Below, one piece after another: positions 6,801 through 17,000 of a stretch of DNA of 64,000 nt (positions within the stretch are counted from its first letter, which is position 1; each line of letters opens with the position of its first letter). Location: positions 767,693-831,692 of the forward strand of contig NZ_LMUV01000002.1 in assembly GCF_009765755.1 (NCBI RefSeq), given 5' to 3'. Below the pieces are notes generated by a model. The model had not been told where the DNA came from, did not search any database, and saw only the letters and a program-made list of their open reading frames with translations. Origin of the DNA: Rhodanobacter sp. L36 (GTDB taxonomy: Bacteria > Pseudomonadota > Gammaproteobacteria > Xanthomonadales > Rhodanobacteraceae). A program made the position numbers and the translations under genes.

Positions 6801-8258
6801 ATGCGTCTGCACCTCCTTGCGGCAGCTACTGCATTGACCCTCGCGCTGGCCGGTTGCGCCAGCAGCGGCGGCCTGCATCCGGACGGCACAGCGACGGATC
6901 CCTCGTCGTTGAAGGCCGATCGCAGCCTGGCCGATTTCAATGCCTCGCCCGCCGCCTGGCCCACCACCGACTGGTGGACCGGCCTGGGCGATACGCAACT
7001 CGACGCGTTGATGAGTGAAGCGCTGCGGGACAACCCCGGCCTGGGCATCTCCGACGCGCGCGCCCGTCAGGCGCAGGCGCAAGCCGGCATTGCCGATGCC
7101 GAACGCGGCCCTACCGTCAACGGTGGCGCGAGCATTTCCGGCGCGCGCATTCCCACCACGCTGCTGCCGGCGGACGATGGCGGCGGCCATTTCGAATGGG
7201 CCAAGTACGGCTATGCCAGCTTCAAATGGGGCCTCGATCTGTGGGGCGGCAAGCGTGCCGCCTGGCAGGCCGCCGTGGGTGCATCGCGCGCAGCGGAGAT
7301 CGATCAGCATGCGGCGCGCATCGAGTTGTCCGGCAACGTCGCACGTGCCTATGCGCAGCTGAATTACGCCTACGCCCAGCAGGATCTGGCGACCGGCGAA
7401 CTGAAGCGCGCGACGCAGGCGCGCGACCTCACTCGCCAGCGCGTGGCCGCCGGCATCGACAACCGGATCCAGCTGAAACAGGCCGAAGGCGAAGTGGCCA
7501 GCGCGGAGCAGCATGTCGCGCTCGGCGATCGCGCGATCGATTCGGCACGCTCGTCGTTGTCGGTCTTGCTCGGCAAAGGTCCGGATCGCGGTCTGGATAT
7601 CGCCAAGCCGCAGGCGCTGAAACCGGCGACGCTCGCGGTGCCCGCAAATCTGTCGGTCAAACTCATCGGCCATCGCGCCGACCTGGTCGCCGCACGCTGG
7701 CGCGTCGAGGCGGCCAGCCAGAACATCAAGGTGGCGAAAACGGAATTCCTGCCCAACGTCAGCATCGGCGCGATGGCGGGCCTGATCACGCTGGGCGGCA
7801 ACAACCTGTTCGAAGCGCCGGCGCGATTTTTCCAGGTCGGTCCTTCGCTGAGCCTGCCGATCTTCGATGGCGGCCGCCTGCGCGCCAACCTGTCGGGCAA
7901 GGACGCCGAGTACGACGTGGCCGTGGCGCAGTACAACCAGACGCTGGTGTCCGCGATCAACCAGGTGTCCGACGATCTTTCGGCCCTGCGTTCGTTGCAG
8001 GTGCAGATCGACGCGCAGCAACGCGCGGAGGACGCCGCCGACCAGGCGTGGCAGCTGGCGCTGCAGCGTTATCAGGCCGGCATCGGCAGCTACCTCGAAG
8101 CACTCAGCGTGCGCCAGCAGTTGCTCGTCGCGCGTCAAGCCATGGCCTCGCTCCACGCGCAGCAGATCGATCTGTCGGTGCAGTTGATCCAGGCCCTCGG
8201 CGGTGGTTTCCAGCCGCAGGCCACGCCTTCCCCGTCTTCCAACCCTTCACGTTCCTGA
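6801..8258 (+). CDS. Outer-membrane efflux lipoprotein, NodT/OprM family
   Basis: A 485-residue TolC-like outer-membrane channel. The signal peptide ends in the lipobox LAGC with Cys19 as the lipidated residue. The two OEP repeats are visible, each with long heptad-like helices rich in Ala and Gln, for example ARQAQAQAGIADAERGPTV in the first and LRSLQVQIDAQQRAEDAADQ in the second, and the family phrase FQVGPSLSLPIFDGGRLRANL. It forms the outer exit duct for the EmrAB pump encoded directly downstream, giving a complete tripartite system in a single operon with marR. Confidence 0.92.
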   Translation: MRLHLLAAATALTLALAGCASSGGLHPDGTATDPSSLKADRSLADFNASPAAWPTTDWWTGLGDTQLDALMSEALRDNPGLGISDARARQAQAQAGIADAERGPTVNGGASISGARIPTTLLPADDGGGHFEWAKYGYASFKWGLDLWGGKRAAWQAAVGASRAAEIDQHAARIELSGNVARAYAQLNYAYAQQDLATGELKRATQARDLTRQRVAAGIDNRIQLKQAEGEVASAEQHVALGDRAIDSARSSLSVLLGKGPDRGLDIAKPQALKPATLAVPANLSVKLIGHRADLVAARWRVEAASQNIKVAKTEFLPNVSIGAMAGLITLGGNNLFEAPARFFQVGPSLSLPIFDGGRLRANLSGKDAEYDVAVAQYNQTLVSAINQVSDDLSALRSLQVQIDAQQRAEDAADQAWQLALQRYQAGIGSYLEALSVRQQLLVARQAMASLHAQQIDLSVQLIQALGGGFQPQATPSPSSNPSRS

Positions 8259-8267
8259 GGCAGCACC

Positions 8268-9458
8268 ATGTCCAGCCAGAATCCCACTGCGACCGAAACC
8301 CCGGTCGTCCCGCCGCCGAAAAAAAGCTCGCGCGGTTTCCTGCTGCGGCTGCTCGTCGTGGTCGTGGTCGTCGCCATCATTGGATGGGCGCTTTGGTACT
8401 TCTTTGAAGGCCGCTGGTACGAAGGCACCGACGACGCCTACGTCAACGGCAACGTGGTGCAGATCACGCCGCAGGTTCCCGGTACCGTGGTCAGCATCGG
8501 CGCCGATGACGGCGACCTCGTGCACGCCGGCGACGTGCTGGTACAGCTCGACCCGAGCGATGCCGAAGTCTCGTTGGCCCAGGCGAAAGCGAACCTTGCC
8601 AACACCGTGCGCAAGGTGCGTGGCCTCTACAGCAACGTCAATGGCGCACAGGCCGATGTCGCCGCGCGCAAGACCGCGGTCGACAAGGCACGCGCGGACT
8701 TCAACCGTCGCCGTGCACTGGCCAAGTCCGGCGCGATTTCCTCGGAAGAGCTGTCGCATGCCAGCGACGCGCTTACCACCGCCGAGAGCGGCTTGATCGC
8801 GGCACAACAGCAGTATCAGACCAGCAAGGTGCTGGTGGACGACACGGTGGTCGCATCGCATCCGGATGTGCAGGCCGCTGCCGCGCAATTGCGCGCCGCA
8901 TTCCTCGATGATGCGCGCGCCACACTGGTCGCACCGGTGGACGGCTATGTGGCCAAACGCTCGGTGCAGGTCGGCCAGCGCGTGATGCCGGGTGCGGCGT
9001 TGATGGCGGTGGTGCCGCTGCATGGCGTGTGGATCGACGCCAACTTCAAGGAGACCCAGCTCACCAAGATGCGCCTCGGCCAGCCGGTGGAAATCAGCTC
9101 CGACGTGTATGGCGGCTCGGTGAAGTACAAGGGCAAGGTGCAGAGCCTGGGTGTCGGCACCGGCAGTGCGTTCTCGCTGTTGCCGGCGCAGAACGCCACC
9201 GGCAACTGGATCAAGATCGTGCAGCGCATTCCGGTGCGCATCGTGTTCACCGATCCGAACGAGCTGGACAAGAATCCGTTGCGCCTGGGCATGTCGTTGG
9301 ACGTCGACGTGAACCTGCACGACCAGAGTGGCCACACACTGGCGCAACAGTCGCCCACGCAGCCGGCTTTCAGCACCGACGTGTACAAGCAGCAACTGGC
9401 CAAGGCCGACGTGGCGATCACCGAGATCATTCACGCCAACATGCCTGCTGGCAAATAA
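8268..9458 (+). CDS. emrA: EmrA-type HlyD/membrane-fusion adaptor
   Basis: A 396-residue periplasmic adaptor anchored by one N-terminal membrane helix (about 24-46). After it comes GTDDAYVNGNVVQITPQV, the start of the lipoyl/barrel-sandwich domain characteristic of EmrA, then a coiled-coil hairpin (QAKANLANTVRKV onward) and the returning lipoyl half DARATLVAPVDGYVAKR. It links the inner-membrane EmrB carrier to the outer-membrane lipoprotein encoded just upstream. It starts nine bases after the lipoprotein stop. Downstream, a UUCG-type hairpin separates it from emrB. Confidence 0.93.
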   Translation: MSSQNPTATETPVVPPPKKSSRGFLLRLLVVVVVVAIIGWALWYFFEGRWYEGTDDAYVNGNVVQITPQVPGTVVSIGADDGDLVHAGDVLVQLDPSDAEVSLAQAKANLANTVRKVRGLYSNVNGAQADVAARKTAVDKARADFNRRRALAKSGAISSEELSHASDALTTAESGLIAAQQQYQTSKVLVDDTVVASHPDVQAAAAQLRAAFLDDARATLVAPVDGYVAKRSVQVGQRVMPGAALMAVVPLHGVWIDANFKETQLTKMRLGQPVEISSDVYGGSVKYKGKVQSLGVGTGSAFSLLPAQNATGNWIKIVQRIPVRIVFTDPNELDKNPLRLGMSLDVDVNLHDQSGHTLAQQSPTQPAFSTDVYKQQLAKADVAITEIIHANMPAGK

Positions 9459-9471
9459 GAGAAACACCACA

Positions 9472-9493
9472 TCGCCTCCGTTCGCGGAGGCGA
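9472..9493 (+). other. Stable UUCG hairpin between emrA and emrB
   Basis: TCGCCTCCG (9472-9480) and CGGAGGCGA (9485-9493) form a perfect 9-bp stem closed by a TTCG loop. There is no following T-run, so it is not a classic terminator. It could stabilise the upstream mRNA segment or set the EmrA:EmrB ratio. An in-frame ATG at 9493 lies at the foot of the stem. Confidence 0.6.
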
Positions 9494-9534
9494 TGCGGAT
9501 TTCTCGCCAATCGTTCGACTACCGACAGACTTTC

Positions 9535-11058
9535 ATGGCTCAATTTCGTCCACCCAATCTGGCACTCAGCACGATCGGTCTGTCGCTGGCCACCTTCATG
9601 CAGGTGCTCGACACAACCATCGCCAACGTGTCGTTGCCGACCATCGCCGGCAACCTCGGCGTCAGCAACAACCAGAGCACGTGGGTGATCACCTCGTTCG
9701 CGGTGAGCATGGCGATCTCGCTGCCGCTCACCGGCTTTCTCACGCGTCGCTTCGGCGAAGTGAAACTGTTCGTGTGGTCCACGCTGTTGTTCGCGCTGAC
9801 CTCGTTCATGTGCGGCATCTCGCAGAGCATGGGCATGCTGATCGTGTTCCGCGCACTGCAGGGCGCGGTGGCAGGGCCGATGTATCCAATCACGCAGAGC
9901 ATGCTGATCGGCATCTATCCACCGGAAAAACGTGGTATGGCGCTGGCTTTGCTGGCCATGGTGACGGTGGTGGCGCCCATCGCCGGCCCGATTCTCGGCG
10001 GCCTGATCACCGACAATTATTCCTGGCCATGGATCTTCTTCATCAACGTGCCGATCGGCATTTTCGCCAGCATGGTGGTGGCGAACCAGATGAAAGGTCG
10101 CGTCGAGAAAACCGAGCGCCCGAAGGTTGATTACGTCGGTCTGATCACGCTGATCATCGGCGTCGGCGCGTTGCAAATCGTGCTCGACAAGGGCAACGAC
10201 GAAGACTGGTTCAACTCGAGTTTCATCATCATCACCAGCGTCGTGTCGGCGATTGCCATCACGATCTTCCTGATATGGGAACTGACCGACAAGGATCCGA
10301 TCGTCAACCTCAAGCTGTTCCGGCACCGCAACTTCACCGCCGGAACCATCGCACTGGTACTCGCCTATGCAGCGTTCTTCGCCATCGGTTTGATGGTGCC
10401 ATTGTGGCTGCAGCGCTACCTGGGCTACACCTCCACCTGGGCGGGGTACGCCACTGCGCCATTGGGCATCATCCCTGTGCTGCTGACCTTCATCGTCGGC
10501 AAGTACGCCGCGCGCATCGACTTGCGGGTGCTCGCGTCGTTCGCGTTCGCGGTGATGGGCGTCACCTGCTTCATGCGCTCGGATTTCTTCATCGGCATCG
10601 ACTTCTACCACGTGGCCATCGTGCAGCTTATTCAGGGCCTGGGCGTGGCGTTGTTCTTCATGCCGATCCTGACCATCCTGCTGTCCGACCTGCAACAGAA
10701 CGAGATCGCGGCAGGCTCGGGCCTTGCCACCTTCCTGCGTACGCTGGGCGGCAGCTTCTCTGCATCGCTCACCACCTTGTTGTGGGAACGGCGCGCGGTG
10801 GATCATCACGCGCAATTGGCCGAAACCATCACCCCGTACAGCCCCACTACGCAGGCCGCAATAAGCCAGCTCGGGCACGGCGATACGCAGTTCGGCGGCA
10901 ACATGATCAACGAGATGATCACGCAGCAGGGTTATCAGATTTCTTTCAACGAAGTGTTCCATGCGCTCGGCTGGATTTTCGTGGGACTGATCTTCGTGAT
11001 ATGGCTGGCGCGGCCGCCGTTCAGCGCCAAGGCCGGACCCGCGGCGGGCGGCCACTGA
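9535..11058 (+). CDS. emrB: EmrB-type DHA2 major facilitator drug exporter (14 TM)
   Basis: A 507-residue inner-membrane MFS proton antiporter of the DHA2 group with 14 predicted helices. Signatures include LDTTIANVSLPTIAGNLGVS in the first helix/loop, SWPWIFFINVPIG after helix five and GFLTRRFGEVK in loop 2-3. The C-terminal tail NMINEMITQQGYQISFNE is typical of EmrB homologues. It exports hydrophobic toxic compounds together with EmrA and the outer-membrane lipoprotein. I chose ATG 9535; an in-frame ATG at 9493 would add 14 residues but starts inside the intergenic hairpin. Transcription ends at the bidirectional terminator just downstream. Confidence 0.93.
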   Translation: MAQFRPPNLALSTIGLSLATFMQVLDTTIANVSLPTIAGNLGVSNNQSTWVITSFAVSMAISLPLTGFLTRRFGEVKLFVWSTLLFALTSFMCGISQSMGMLIVFRALQGAVAGPMYPITQSMLIGIYPPEKRGMALALLAMVTVVAPIAGPILGGLITDNYSWPWIFFINVPIGIFASMVVANQMKGRVEKTERPKVDYVGLITLIIGVGALQIVLDKGNDEDWFNSSFIIITSVVSAIAITIFLIWELTDKDPIVNLKLFRHRNFTAGTIALVLAYAAFFAIGLMVPLWLQRYLGYTSTWAGYATAPLGIIPVLLTFIVGKYAARIDLRVLASFAFAVMGVTCFMRSDFFIGIDFYHVAIVQLIQGLGVALFFMPILTILLSDLQQNEIAAGSGLATFLRTLGGSFSASLTTLLWERRAVDHHAQLAETITPYSPTTQAAISQLGHGDTQFGGNMINEMITQQGYQISFNEVFHALGWIFVGLIFVIWLARPPFSAKAGPAAGGH

Positions 11059-11075
11059 GGCAACTCTCATGCAAT

Positions 11076-11106
11076 AAAAAAACCGGCAGTCACGCCGGTT
11101 TTTTTT
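11076..11106. terminator. Bidirectional rho-independent terminator
   Basis: ACCGGC (11082-11087) and GCCGGT (11094-11099) form a stem with a six-base loop, flanked by an A-run on the left and T8 on the right. It can stop transcription from emrB on the plus strand and from the pagL-like gene on the minus strand, which converge here. Confidence 0.9.
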
Positions 11107-11127
11107 CCGGATTGGACGCCCAAACGA

Positions 11128-11655
11128 TCAGAGGTCAAAACCCACGCCGACCAAGGCCATCGTCTCGCCGCGATTGGGTTCGTGCAGGCTAGCGTTGGAA
11201 ACATGCCGTATCTGTACGCTGAAGTGCTTGCCCTGCCAGCCCAGCGTGCTGACGAATTCATAGCCGGTGCTGAGTGCCTGCGTACGGCCACTCTGCGCGG
11301 CCGGCTGGAAGCTCAGGAAAAGCGGGTGGTACCAGCTATCCGTGTCGCCGTAATGCAGGCGCGCGCCGGCGGCGAGCAGATACACGTCGTCGCTGGTGGT
11401 GTATTTCGAGAGCCGGTAACGCGGCACATCACGCCCGTTGATGAAACCCGCCGAGACATCCGGCGACCAGCTGAAACGACTGTCGCCGATCATGTGTTCG
11501 TCGAAGATGCCCTCGACGAAAACGGCGTTGGTGCCGTAGCTGTCCATGTAGCTTCGCCCGCCCTGGATTTCCAGGTGGGTCGCCGAGGTTGGCGAGGCGA
11601 ATACGGCGAGGGAAAGACCAAGAATGGCAGGGAGCAAGGCGGCGGGGACACGCAT
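11128..11655 (-). CDS. pagL: PagL-like lipid A 3-O-deacylase, outer-membrane
   Basis: A 175-residue outer-membrane beta-barrel protein with a signal peptide (about 1-25, ending TSA). PagL removes the 3-O acyl chain of lipid A in the outer membrane and lowers endotoxicity. The active-site strand reads IRHVSNASLHEPNRGE, giving His151 and Ser153 of the catalytic H-x-S-N motif and Glu164 as the likely third member. The C-terminus ends in the aromatic residue pattern VGVGFDL typical of Omp insertion. Length matches the family (about 170-190). It is monocistronic and faces the emr operon across a shared terminator. Confidence 0.85.
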   Translation of the reverse strand: MRVPAALLPAILGLSLAVFASPTSATHLEIQGGRSYMDSYGTNAVFVEGIFDEHMIGDSRFSWSPDVSAGFINGRDVPRYRLSKYTTSDDVYLLAAGARLHYGDTDSWYHPLFLSFQPAAQSGRTQALSTGYEFVSTLGWQGKHFSVQIRHVSNASLHEPNRGETMALVGVGFDL

Positions 11656-11690
11656 GAAAATCCTTCAAGGCTATTTGTGTACCCAATGGT

Positions 11691-11718
11691 TTTATAAAAT
11701 GTGTCGTGTTGAAGTGAA
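11691..11718 (-). promoter_or_regulatory. Candidate promoter of the pagL-like gene
   Basis: On the minus strand TTCACT (11713-11718) and TATAAA (11691-11696) are separated by 16 bases, in an AT-rich island that stands out from the GC-rich surroundings. The -10 lies 35 bases before the start codon. Confidence 0.5.
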
Positions 11719-11820
11719 TCCTGCAACCCGCCTGCCAACTCGATGTTCGGCCTATGGTGCACTGCATATTCGTCCAGGAAGCGGCCCGCGATTCCGCTTG
11801 GGCTGCGATCCTTCAGCCGG

Positions 11821-11867
11821 TTGACGGACTATTTGACCCGGGTAGAATGCGCGTTCTTTCTACCCGG
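11821..11867 (+). promoter_or_regulatory. DUF2239 gene promoter with a perfect inverted repeat
   Basis: TTGACG (11821-11826) and TAGAAT (11843-11848) are spaced by 16 bases, a near-consensus promoter. A perfect 10-bp inverted repeat, CCGGGTAGAA (11838-11847) and TTCTACCCGG (11858-11867), covers the -10 and the predicted start of transcription. It is placed as a repressor operator would be; it could also form a short 5' hairpin. Confidence 0.62.
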
Positions 11868-11876
11868 ATTAAAACC

Positions 11877-12467
11877 ATGTCGTCGCACGACACCTGCACC
11901 GCGTTCGAGCGCGAACGCCTGATCGCCAGCGGGCCGCTGCCGGATGTGGTGCGCGTGGCCAAGCACGCGCTGGACACCGGAACAATCGGGCCGTTGCTGA
12001 TCTTCGACGACCGCAGCAGCCGTCAGCTCGAGGTGGATTTTCGCGGCACGACGGCGGAGGTGCTGGCGCGATTGACGCCCGACACGCCCGACGTCGAGCC
12101 GTCCTCGCGCAGCCGGGGCCGACCGCGACTCGGCGTGGTACCACGCGAGGTCACGCTGATGCCGCGTCACTGGGACTGGCTCGGCCAGCAACCGGGCGGC
12201 GCCTCGGCAGTAATTCGCCGTCTGGTCGAACATGCCCTGCGCAACAGTGGTGCGAAGGAACGCGCGGCGCAGTCCACCGAATCCGTCGATCGTTTCATGC
12301 GCGTCATGGCCGGCGATCTTGCCGGTTACGAAGAAGCATCACGAGCGTTCTATCGCGGCGATCGCCTGTCCTTCGCCGAACTGATCGACGCGTGGCCGCA
12401 GGACGTGCGTGCGCATCTGAAGCAACTGGCCGCCATCGCCTGGGATGAGCGTGCCGATGCGGACTAG
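11877..12467 (+). CDS. DUF2239-family protein
   Basis: A 196-residue soluble protein of the DUF2239 family, whose function is unknown. The conserved features are visible: IGPLLIFDDRSSRQLEVDFRG near residues 40-60, the basic SRSRGRPRLGVVPREVTLMPRHWDWL block near 85-105, and the C-terminal VDRFMRVMAGDLAGYEEASRAFYRGD. The basic middle and the sentence-like RGRPRLGV stretch resemble DNA-contacting regions, but this is speculation. ATG 11877 follows a clear promoter with a palindrome. It precedes a MATE pump gene by 75 bases on the same strand. Confidence 0.82.
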   Translation: MSSHDTCTAFERERLIASGPLPDVVRVAKHALDTGTIGPLLIFDDRSSRQLEVDFRGTTAEVLARLTPDTPDVEPSSRSRGRPRLGVVPREVTLMPRHWDWLGQQPGGASAVIRRLVEHALRNSGAKERAAQSTESVDRFMRVMAGDLAGYEEASRAFYRGDRLSFAELIDAWPQDVRAHLKQLAAIAWDERADAD

Positions 12468-12542
12468 GCGCGCCACCACGTAAGCTTGCGCGTCGAAAAT
12501 ATATGCGCCGTCCATCGGCAAACTTCAGAACCGGATCACACC

Positions 12543-14012
12543 ATGCCTCCTCCCCAACGCGGTCCTTCGCTGATCGAAGGGCCGATTGCCCGCACGCTGC
12601 TGCTGTTCTCGCTGCCGATTCTCGGCGCCAATGTGCTGCAGTCGTTGAACGCGTCGATCAACATGATCTGGATCGGCCACTACCTCGGCGAGGCGGCGCT
12701 GACCGCCAGCTCCAACGCCAACCTGATGTTGTTCTTCCTGCTCGGGCTGGTATTCGGCATCAGCATGGCGAACACGCTGCTGGTCGGGCAGGCGATCGGC
12801 GCGAAGAACGTCGATCAGGCCAAGCGCGTGATCGGCACCAGCATCGGCTTCTACATCGTGCTGTCGTTGCTGGTGACCGGGCTGGGCTATCTGTTCACGC
12901 CGCAGATCCTTGCCGCGATGCGCACGCCGCTGGATGCGCAGCCGTTCGCGATCGCCTACATGCGGATCATCTTCCTGGCGCTGCCGTCGATGTACTTCTA
13001 CGGCTTTCTGATGATGACGCTGCGCGGCGCTGGCGATTCGCGCACGCCGTTTCTCTTCATGCTGCTGTCGGTCGGGCTGGATATCGCGCTCAATCCGTTG
13101 CTGATCTTCGGCGTCGGTCCATTGCCGCAAATGGGCATCGCCGGCTCGGCCACTGCCACGCTGATCGCACAGAGCACCGCATTGCTGGCGTTGATCATTT
13201 ATCTGTACCGAAAAAAACATTTCCTGTGCCTGCATCGCAACGAGCTGCATTACCTGAAACCGGATTTCGCGATCCTGCGCGCGCTGGTATTGAAGGGCTT
13301 GCCGATGGGTTTGCAGATGGTGGTGATCTCATCGTCCGCGCTGGTGATGATTGGAATGGTCAACACCTACGGATCGCAGACCACCGCTGCGTACGGTGCC
13401 GCGCAGCAGTTGTGGACGTACATCCAGATGCCGTCGCTGGCGATCGGCATGGCGGTTTCCGCGATGGCGGCGCAGAACGTGGGCGCGCGGCGCTGGGATC
13501 GCATCTTCCGCATCACCATGGCCGGGCTTGGCTACAACCTGCTGCTGACCGGCGTGCTGGTGGCGATCGTCTACCTGTTCAATCGCGGTGCGCTGAGCCT
13601 GTTTCTGCCGGGCGACGGTGCGGCCATCGCCATTGCGCAGCATCTCAACGCGATTGTGGTGTGGTCGTTCCTGTTTTTCGGTTTGACCTTCGTGTTGTCC
13701 GGCGTGGTGCGCTCCACCGGCGCGGTGATACCGCCGCTGATCATCCTGACGATTGCGTTGCTGCTCGTGCGCATCCCCTTTGCGTGGATGCTGCGCGAAC
13801 GCATGGGCGCCGATGCGGTGTGGTGGAGTTTTCCGCTCGGCTCGCTGGTGTCTGTGGTGTTGGCCGCCGCGTATTACCGCTGGGGCGGATGGCGCAAAGC
13901 GCATCTGCTGGTTGAACCTGCAACGCAGGGCGACGCGCCGACCACCGGCGCCGGTGTACCGGCGACTTCGGTGATGCCGTCGCCGACGGACTTGTCCGAG
14001 CACGCGCTCTGA
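12543..14012 (+). CDS. MATE-family multidrug efflux transporter
   Basis: A 489-residue inner-membrane transporter with twelve predicted helices in two homologous halves. Family features include ILGANVLQSLNASINMIWIG in helix one, MANTLLVGQAIGAKNVDQAK after helix two (the GxGxxxG/GARN-like block) and the matching MAVSAMAAQNVGARRWDR in the second half. MATE proteins export cationic drugs or metabolites against Na+ or H+. Start ATG 12543 lies directly before MPPPQRGPSLIEGPIARTLL, the conserved N-terminal pattern. It converges on the RND gene at 14057. Confidence 0.92.
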   Translation: MPPPQRGPSLIEGPIARTLLLFSLPILGANVLQSLNASINMIWIGHYLGEAALTASSNANLMLFFLLGLVFGISMANTLLVGQAIGAKNVDQAKRVIGTSIGFYIVLSLLVTGLGYLFTPQILAAMRTPLDAQPFAIAYMRIIFLALPSMYFYGFLMMTLRGAGDSRTPFLFMLLSVGLDIALNPLLIFGVGPLPQMGIAGSATATLIAQSTALLALIIYLYRKKHFLCLHRNELHYLKPDFAILRALVLKGLPMGLQMVVISSSALVMIGMVNTYGSQTTAAYGAAQQLWTYIQMPSLAIGMAVSAMAAQNVGARRWDRIFRITMAGLGYNLLLTGVLVAIVYLFNRGALSLFLPGDGAAIAIAQHLNAIVVWSFLFFGLTFVLSGVVRSTGAVIPPLIILTIALLLVRIPFAWMLRERMGADAVWWSFPLGSLVSVVLAAAYYRWGGWRKAHLLVEPATQGDAPTTGAGVPATSVMPSPTDLSEHAL

Positions 14013-14056
14013 GCGATCGGTCGATCCGGCGCGAACGCCGGACGACCTTCGCCACA

Positions 14057-17000
14057 TCAGGTTGTCTGCATTTTTCCGATGGCACGCCGACGACGCTTCT
14101 CCGCGCGGCGCTCCACGCGCACGGCCTTGCGAATCTTGCGGTCGTAGTTCCACAGATAAATCGCTGGCGTACTCAGCAACGTGAGCAGCTGCGAAACCAG
14201 CAGGCCGCCGACGATCGCGATGCCCAAGGGCTGGCGCATTTCCGAACCGATGCCGAAGCCGATCGCCAACGGCAGCGCCGCGCCCATCGCGACCAGCGTG
14301 GTCATGGTGATCGGACGAAAACGTACCAGCGCCGCTTCGCGGATCGCGTCGGGCGCAGGCAGTCCACGTTCGCGTTCGGCGACGAGTGCGAAATCCACCA
14401 TCAGAATCGCGTTCTTTTTCACGATGCCGATCAGCATGAGGATCGCGATGATCGCCATCATCGAAATCTGCGTGTGCGTCACCAGCATCGCGAGAAACGC
14501 GCCGGCGCCCGCGGCGGGCAACGTGGAGAGAATCGTCAACGGATGGCCGAGGCTTTCGTAAAGAATGCCGAGCACGATGTACATCGCCAGGATCGAACCG
14601 AGCAGCAGCACCATGCCGTTCGACTTGAACTGCTGCAGGCGTTGGTTGGCACCGGTGTAATCGACCTTGACGCCCGCCGGTAGACCGACCGCATACGCCG
14701 TCTGGTCCACCAGCGCGACGCCGCGATCCTGCGGTACGTCCTTGGCGAGGTTGTAGGTGATCGTCGCGGCCTGAAGTTGATTGTGGTGACGCACGCGCAC
14801 CGGGCTGATGTCGGGCGCGATGCTTGCGAGCGCAGACAGCGGCACCATCACGCCATTGTCGCTGCGCACGCGCACATTCAGCAGCGACTCGGGGCTCACC
14901 GTCATCGCCGCGCTGGACGTCAGCACTACCGCGTACTGGTTGATGTCGGAATAGATTTCCGACACCTGCCGCTGCCCGAACGAGTCGTACAACGCCGAGT
15001 CGATCGTGCCGATGCCGACGTGCGTGCGGCCCGCGGCTTCACGATCAATTTTCAGCAACTGCTGCTTGCCGACCTGATCAAAGTTGCTGCCGACGTCGCG
15101 AAACTCCTTCACCGTACGCATCTGCCGAACCATTTTCAGCGCCCATGGCTGCAGGTCGCGACCATCGGTACTGACCAGCTGGAATTCGTACTGGCCGCCG
15201 TTGTCGCCGCTGCCGCCACCGCCGAGGAATTGCGCCGCACTCACCGATACCTTCACGCCCGGCAGCCGGTCGTACTGTTTGGAAAGCCGCTCGACGATCT
15301 GCTTGATGCCTTCGCGCCGCTGTCCCGGTCTGCTGCCGTGGGTTTTCAGGTCGACGAACATCTGCGCGTTGTTGCCCACTGCGCCTTCGCCGCCGCCGTC
15401 TTCGCCCAGCATCGTCAACTGGTCGAGCACTGCCGGATCGGCTGCCATGATCTTCGACACGGCGAGCGTGCGCTGGCTCAGTTCGGTCGGCGAAATATTC
15501 GCGTCGGCGCGAATGTCGACCTGCAGCTGGCCGGTATCTTCGTCCGGCATGAACGTGCCGCCGGCGGTTTGCACCACGGCCCAGCCGAGCACGCCGGTGA
15601 GTATCAACAAAGTCAGCGGTTGCCAGCGCATGATGCGCCGGTGATGCAACGCCCAGTCGAGTGCGCGTTCATAGCTGCGCAACAACGCGTGATCGAATCG
15701 CTCCACTGCACGCTCAAGCCGGCCGGGCTCGCGTCGCTCCGGTTCGTGTTCCAGCAAGTAAGCGCATAGCGCCGGCGTGAGCGTGAGCGACACCAACGCG
15801 GAGATCACCACGGCCGACGTGAGCGTTACCGAAAATTCGCGCAGCAGCATCACCAGCTCGTTGTTGCCGAACAGCAGCGGTGCGAATACCGCCACCAGCG
15901 ACAGCGTGATCGAGACCACCGTGAAGCCGATCTCGCGCACGCCGGTGAGTGCGGCCTGCATCGGCGTCTGGCCTTGTTCCATGTGGCGCACGATGTTTTC
16001 GATCACCACGATCGCATCATCGACCACGAAGCCGATGCACAGCACCAGCGCCACCAGCGACAACGTGTTGAGCGTGTAACCCAACGTCCACATCACCACG
16101 AACGCGCCGGCCAGCGACAACGGCACACTGAGCGTGGCGATCAACGTCGGCCGCAGCCGGCGCAGAAACACCAGCATGACCAGCACGACCATCGCGATGG
16201 AAATCAGCAAGGCAACCTGCACTTCGTGCAGCGCCGACTTGGTGGTCTGGGTGAGATCGAACACCGGCGTCATCGTCACGTTGGACGGCAGCGATGCGCG
16301 CAGCTGCGGCAGCTTGGCGCGAATCGCTTCCACCGTTGCAACCGCATTCGCTTCCGGTCGCTTGCTGATCTGCATGCCGACGGTGAGCGCGTTGCCGAAC
16401 CAAGCGGCCTGATATTGATCCTGCTGGCCGCCATAGACTTTCGCCACATCGGACAAGCGCACCGGCGTGCCGTTGTGCATGGCGATCAACAGCCGTGCGA
16501 ACTCGTCCGGATCCTGCATGCTGTCGGTCGCCGTGACGGTCATCTGCGTGCGGCCGTTGCTCAACACGCCCTGCGGCGAGGTGACGTTGGCGGCGCGCAG
16601 TGCGTTGGCGACGTCATTCGCGGTGAGGCCTTTTGCCGCCAGTGCGTTGTTGTCCAGCTCGATGCGCACCGCGTGCGGCGTGCCGCCGAATACCTGCACC
16701 TGTGCCACGCCATCGATCTGCGCCACCGCCGGCTTGAGCAGCGTATCGGTGAGATCGAACAGTTTGTCTTGCGGCAACCCGGTGGAGGTCAGCGTGATGA
16801 AAAGAATCGGGATCTGCGACGTATCGAACTTGAAGAACTGCGGCGGCGAAGGCATGTCAGTCGGCAGGTCGACCGCCGCCGCGTTGATCGCCGCCTGCAC
16901 GTCGCGCGCCGCACTATCGGCAGTGCGGCTCATGGTGAAGCGCACCTGCACCGAGGCTGATCCTTCGTTGGCGTTGCCGTACATTTCATCGACGCCGGCA

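Noticed and set aside
14025-14042. TCCGGCG-CGAA-CGCCGGA hairpin between the MATE and RND genes, as a terminator
   Set aside because: The 7-bp stem has no T-run on either side; it may still help stop convergent transcription, but this cannot be supported.
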